A program made the translations under genes and the position numbers. From assembly GCA_943331295.2 (NCBI GenBank), contig CALQLA020000051.1:1-34889 (forward strand): a DNA stretch of 34,889 bases, written 5' to 3'. Of this stretch, positions 31,775-34,889 are shown one piece after another (position 1 is the stretch's first letter; each line of letters begins with the position of its first letter). This stretch comes from Bordetella parapertussis (GTDB lineage: Bacteria; Pseudomonadota; Gammaproteobacteria; Burkholderiales; Casimicrobiaceae). The notes below the pieces were generated by a model. That model saw only the letters and a list, made by a program, of their open reading frames with translations. It did no database searches and was not told the origin of the DNA.

Positions 31775-33010
31775 ATGATCGAGATGCCGGGTGTGGTGGG
31801 AGACGTCGTGCGGTCGGTCGGGCTGTCGACCGCGATGCGGGCCGCGGGTGTCGTCACCGGGCTGTTGCCGATTCCGCAGCCGATGCTGCTGGTCGGCCCG
31901 GGGTCGAGCCGCCGGCTGGGCGAGGCGATCTGCGGCTTCGGCCACCGGAAGGTGCTGATCGTCACCGACCGCGTCGTCGCGGCCATGGGCCTGCCCGATG
32001 CGCTGATCGCGGCGCTGACGGAGGGCGGCACCGCCCACGTCGTGTTCGACGCGATCACGCCGGACGCGCCGGTGCCGCTGATCGAGCGCGGCATCGCGTT
32101 CTACCGCAAGCATCGCTGCGACGCGGTCGTCGCGTTCGGCGGCGGGTCGCCGATGGACGCCGCCAAGACGATCGCGCTGGCGGTGGCCAACAACAAGCCG
32201 CCGCTGAAACTGGTCGGCTACTTCCGCGGCCTGAAATCGCCGGCGCCGATCTACGCGGTGCCGACCACCGCCGGCACCGGCTCCGAAGTCACGGTCGCCG
32301 CAGTGATCTCGGACCCGAAGACAAACCGCAAGCTCGTGATCGCCGACACGCGCCTCGTGCCGGCGATCGCGGCGCTCGACCCGGCGCTGATGACCAGGCT
32401 GCCGCGCCACGTGACGGCGGCGACCGGGATGGACGCGCTGACCCACGCCGTCGAGGCGTTCATCGGCCACTGGTCGACCGCCTACACCGACCGGATGGCG
32501 CTGGCGGCCGTCGGCATGATCTACGCCAACCTGCCGGTCGCGTTCAAGACCGGCAGGAACCTCGTCGCGCGCGAGCAGATGGCGCTGGCCGCCACCTACG
32601 CGGGCCTCGCGTTCACCCGCGCCAACGTGGGCTACGTGCACGCGATCGCGCACCAGCTGGGCGGCAGGTACCACACGCCGCACGGCCTCGCCAACGCCAT
32701 CATGCTGGCCCCGGTGCTGAAGTTCCTCAGCCCGTCGATCACGAAGAAGCTCGCGGTGCTGGCGGTGCGCGCCGGCGCCGGCCGTGCCGGCGAGAAGCCG
32801 GCGGTGCTCGCGAAGAAGTTCGTGGCCTCGGTCGAGGCAATCAACCGGAAGCTCGGGATTCCCGCGCATCTCGATGCCCTGCGCGAGGCGGACATCCCCG
32901 AACTCGCGAAGGCAGCCTGCTGGGAGGCCGACACCAACTACCCGGTGCCACGCTACATGTCGCCGGCCACCTGCGAAGGCATCCTGCGGCAAGTGCTGCC
33001 GCCGGCCTAG
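31775..33010 (+). CDS. Iron-containing alcohol dehydrogenase
   Basis: The 411-residue group III alcohol dehydrogenase has the NAD(P)-binding GGGSPMDAAKTIAL, TTAGTGSEVT, and the metal-ligand region ATGMDALTHAVEAF (Asp and His), then HAIAHQLGGRYHTPHGLANA with further His ligands. Members use Fe2+ or Zn2+ to interconvert alcohols and aldehydes in the cytosol. The N-terminal 30 residues are hydrophobic and resemble a membrane-associated extension. The ATG at 31775 has GAGAG upstream, inside a degenerate copy of the 60-base repeat. With the divergent acyl reductase-like gene, it could complete fatty aldehyde to alcohol conversion. Confidence 0.87.
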   Translation: MIEMPGVVGDVVRSVGLSTAMRAAGVVTGLLPIPQPMLLVGPGSSRRLGEAICGFGHRKVLIVTDRVVAAMGLPDALIAALTEGGTAHVVFDAITPDAPVPLIERGIAFYRKHRCDAVVAFGGGSPMDAAKTIALAVANNKPPLKLVGYFRGLKSPAPIYAVPTTAGTGSEVTVAAVISDPKTNRKLVIADTRLVPAIAALDPALMTRLPRHVTAATGMDALTHAVEAFIGHWSTAYTDRMALAAVGMIYANLPVAFKTGRNLVAREQMALAATYAGLAFTRANVGYVHAIAHQLGGRYHTPHGLANAIMLAPVLKFLSPSITKKLAVLAVRAGAGRAGEKPAVLAKKFVASVEAINRKLGIPAHLDALREADIPELAKAACWEADTNYPVPRYMSPATCEGILRQVLPPA

Positions 33011-33045
33011 CGCCGGCGCGCCGGACGGTTCTCCCGCAGCGGCCG

Positions 33046-34889
33046 ATGACGCTCCCCACCGCCGTACCGAATCGGTTCCTGGCACAGTGGCTGACGCTGG
33101 TCGCCGCGCTGCTGCTGCTTGCCGGCACGCTCGTGTACGACGCCGTCCAGGAACGGCAGCGGTTGACGCTGCGCGAGCAGGATCACCCGCTCGCGATGAC
33201 GCGCGTGCTCCAGGCGAACATCGAGCAGAACCTGGCGCCGATCGATGCCGTCCTCGTCGAACTCGCCCGCGACGCGAAACCCGCGCGCGTCGACGCCGCG
33301 TACAGCGCCCGGCTGGAACTGCTGGACTCCGCGATGCCGGGCGTGCGCACCCTCGCACTGCTGGGCCCGACGGGAACGGTGATTGCCTCGAGCCGGCCGG
33401 AACTGATCGGCACCGACTCGAGTGACAAGGACCACTTCAGGAACGCGCTGCGATCGGGCGACCCGAAGACGCTCTTCGTTTCCGTTCCATTCCGCACCGT
33501 CCTCGGGGCGTTCACGATCGACCTGTCGCGCGTGGTCGCCGGTCCTCGCGGCGAATTCCTCGGCGTGGTGATCGCCACGCTGGATCCCGCCTACTTCGAC
33601 CCCGTGGTCGACTCCGTTCGCTATGCGCCGGACGCAGCGGCTGCCATCCACCATGGCGACGGCGTGATCTGGGTGATCGCGTCGCCGACGGGCAATCGTC
33701 TCGTCGGCCGCGACCTGGCGGAGCCCGGATCGTTCTTCCAGCAGCACAAGGACAGCGGAAGGGCGATCAGCGCCTTCTCCGGCACTGCACGGAGCTCCAG
33801 CGAAGACCGGATGTTCGTCCTGCGCGACGTGCGCCCCGACGCGCTCAACATGGACAGGCCGCTGGGCGTGACGGTCTCCCGCCGGCTCGACAGCATCTAC
33901 GCGCCGTGGGTCCATGACATCCTCGTCAGCGCCGGCTACTTCACCGCGGCGACGCTGGCGCTCGCCGCCGGCCTCTTCGCCTGGCAGCGCCGCGCGCGGC
34001 GCTTCCTACGGGCCGAGGCGGCGGCCGCTGAAGCCTTGGCCGCCGGCAAGGCGCGGCTCGACCATCTGATCGGGGTCAGCCCGGCAATCGTCTACACGTG
34101 CCGGACCGACGGTGACTTCGGCGCCACGTTCGTCAGCGCCAAGGTCACGTCGGTGCTGGGCCATCTGCCCGCGCAGTTCACGGACGACCCGGCGTTCTGG
34201 TCGAAGCACGTCCACCCCGACGACGCGGATCGGGTATTCGCCGGGCTTGCGCATCTGCAGACCCGTGACCAGTACCGCCACGAATATCGGTTCCAGTGCG
34301 CCGACGGATCATGGCGGTGGATGCGCGACGAAATGGTCATCGAGCGCGATGCATCGGGCAAGCCGATGGAGCTCATCGGGTCCTGGATCGACATCGACGA
34401 CGAGAAGCGCAAGGAGGCCGAACTCGCGGAGTACCGGCTCAATCTCGAGCGGCAGGTCGATGCCCGCACCGCGGAACTGCAGGCGACGAACGCCAGGCTG
34501 CTGGATACGCAGTTCGCGATGGAAACGGTGGGTATCGGGATCACCTGGACCGACTTCGAGACCGGCCGGTTCCTCTACGCCAACCGGTTTGTCGCGACGT
34601 CCCTCGGCTACACGGTCGACGAAATGCTGCGCCTACGGGTGATGGACATCGTCCCCGAGTACTCGGAAGCGGGCTTCCGGGAAAGCCGTGACACCATCCG
34701 CGCGCGCGGCTCCGTCCAGTTCGAAACGCTGCAGCAGAAGAAGGACGGCAGCCTCGTCCCGGTGGAAATGATGATCTGCTTCTACCCGGCACGCGGGTCC
34801 TCGGCGCCGAAGCTGATCGCGTTCATGACGGAAATTGCCGAGCGCAAGGCGGTCGAGCAGGCGCTGCTCCACGCGAAGGAGGCCGCCGA
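33046..34889 (+). CDS. Membrane PAS-domain sensor protein, 3' end outside window
   Basis: The frame is open from ATG 33046 to the window edge (614 codons). It has TM1 at about residues 14-31 (LTLVAALLLLAGTLVYDA) and a periplasmic Cache-type sensor (about 35-290) with LALLGPTGTVIASSRPELIG and GVVIATLDPAYFD. TM2 lies at about 293-318 and a short coiled coil follows. PAS domain 1 (about 340-465) has YRHEYRFQCADGSWRWMRDE and a PAC end, IGSWIDIDDEKRKE. A second coiled coil and PAS domain 2 (about 490-610) end MTEIAERKAVEQALLHAKEA. The output domain (kinase or GGDEF/EAL) is not visible; the closing helix often precedes HisKA. The gene starts 35 bases after the dehydrogenase. Confidence 0.82.
   Translation, partial: MTLPTAVPNRFLAQWLTLVAALLLLAGTLVYDAVQERQRLTLREQDHPLAMTRVLQANIEQNLAPIDAVLVELARDAKPARVDAAYSARLELLDSAMPGVRTLALLGPTGTVIASSRPELIGTDSSDKDHFRNALRSGDPKTLFVSVPFRTVLGAFTIDLSRVVAGPRGEFLGVVIATLDPAYFDPVVDSVRYAPDAAAAIHHGDGVIWVIASPTGNRLVGRDLAEPGSFFQQHKDSGRAISAFSGTARSSSEDRMFVLRDVRPDALNMDRPLGVTVSRRLDSIYAPWVHDILVSAGYFTAATLALAAGLFAWQRRARRFLRAEAAAAEALAAGKARLDHLIGVSPAIVYTCRTDGDFGATFVSAKVTSVLGHLPAQFTDDPAFWSKHVHPDDADRVFAGLAHLQTRDQYRHEYRFQCADGSWRWMRDEMVIERDASGKPMELIGSWIDIDDEKRKEAELAEYRLNLERQVDARTAELQATNARLLDTQFAMETVGIGITWTDFETGRFLYANRFVATSLGYTVDEMLRLRVMDIVPEYSEAGFRESRDTIRARGSVQFETLQQKKDGSLVPVEMMICFYPARGSSAPKLIAFMTEIAERKAVEQALLHAKEAA

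Overview
The window is GC-rich chromosomal DNA from a Gram-negative bacterium, most likely a betaproteobacterium. The pointers are very high third-position GC, IPTL-CTERM sorting tails, an SHP/diheme cytochrome/cytochrome b operon, a Tup-type tungstate transporter and a type I-F CRISPR repeat. I cannot name a genus. No rRNA or tRNA gene was seen.

Positions 1-11.6 kb are an accessory scrap-yard. A two-repeat type I-F CRISPR mini-array (439-526) abuts a fragment of an Ig-like domain gene. Intact genes (GNAT acetyltransferase, two exported proteins of unknown function, a fatty acid hydroxylase, an alpha/beta hydrolase) lie among broken ones: SDR, metallophosphoesterase, a cysteine-motif protein, two IS transposase N-termini, a choice-of-anchor/IPTL-CTERM protein, a DctP C-terminus, an internally deleted arylsulfatase, and a choloylglycine-hydrolase-family gene with a damaged start and end. 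A cassette of about 380 bp, encoding a 59-61 residue protein that is little more than a signal peptide plus an IPTL-CTERM tail, occurs twice (6025-6401 and 8951-9333). Each copy is followed by the end of an IS element.

Positions 11.7-19.2 kb carry ordinary intact genes: a GYD-domain protein, a small membrane protein, a ZIP-like transporter, a SulP anion transporter, an ABC-type solute-binding protein and a P2-type cation ATPase.

Positions 19.2-25.6 kb form an electron-transfer block. Five tightly packed genes encode an SHP-like (DUF1924) cytochrome c, a diheme cytochrome c, a membrane cytochrome b, an OmpR-family response regulator and its histidine kinase. A separately promoted exported protein with three Ig-like repeats and nine CxxCH heme motifs follows. 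Candidate operators lie in front of both transcription units.

Positions 25.7-29.2 kb are a tungstate (or molybdate) uptake locus: a ModE-type HTH plus periplasmic-binding-like regulator divergent from tupB-tupC-tupA. Positions 29.2-33.0 kb hold a 703-residue protein with a fatty acyl-ACP-reductase-like C-terminal half, divergent from an iron-containing alcohol dehydrogenase. Between them lies a striking array of three 60-bp tandem repeats, each containing three triloop hairpins. The window ends inside a membrane-bound PAS-domain sensor gene (33046 onward).
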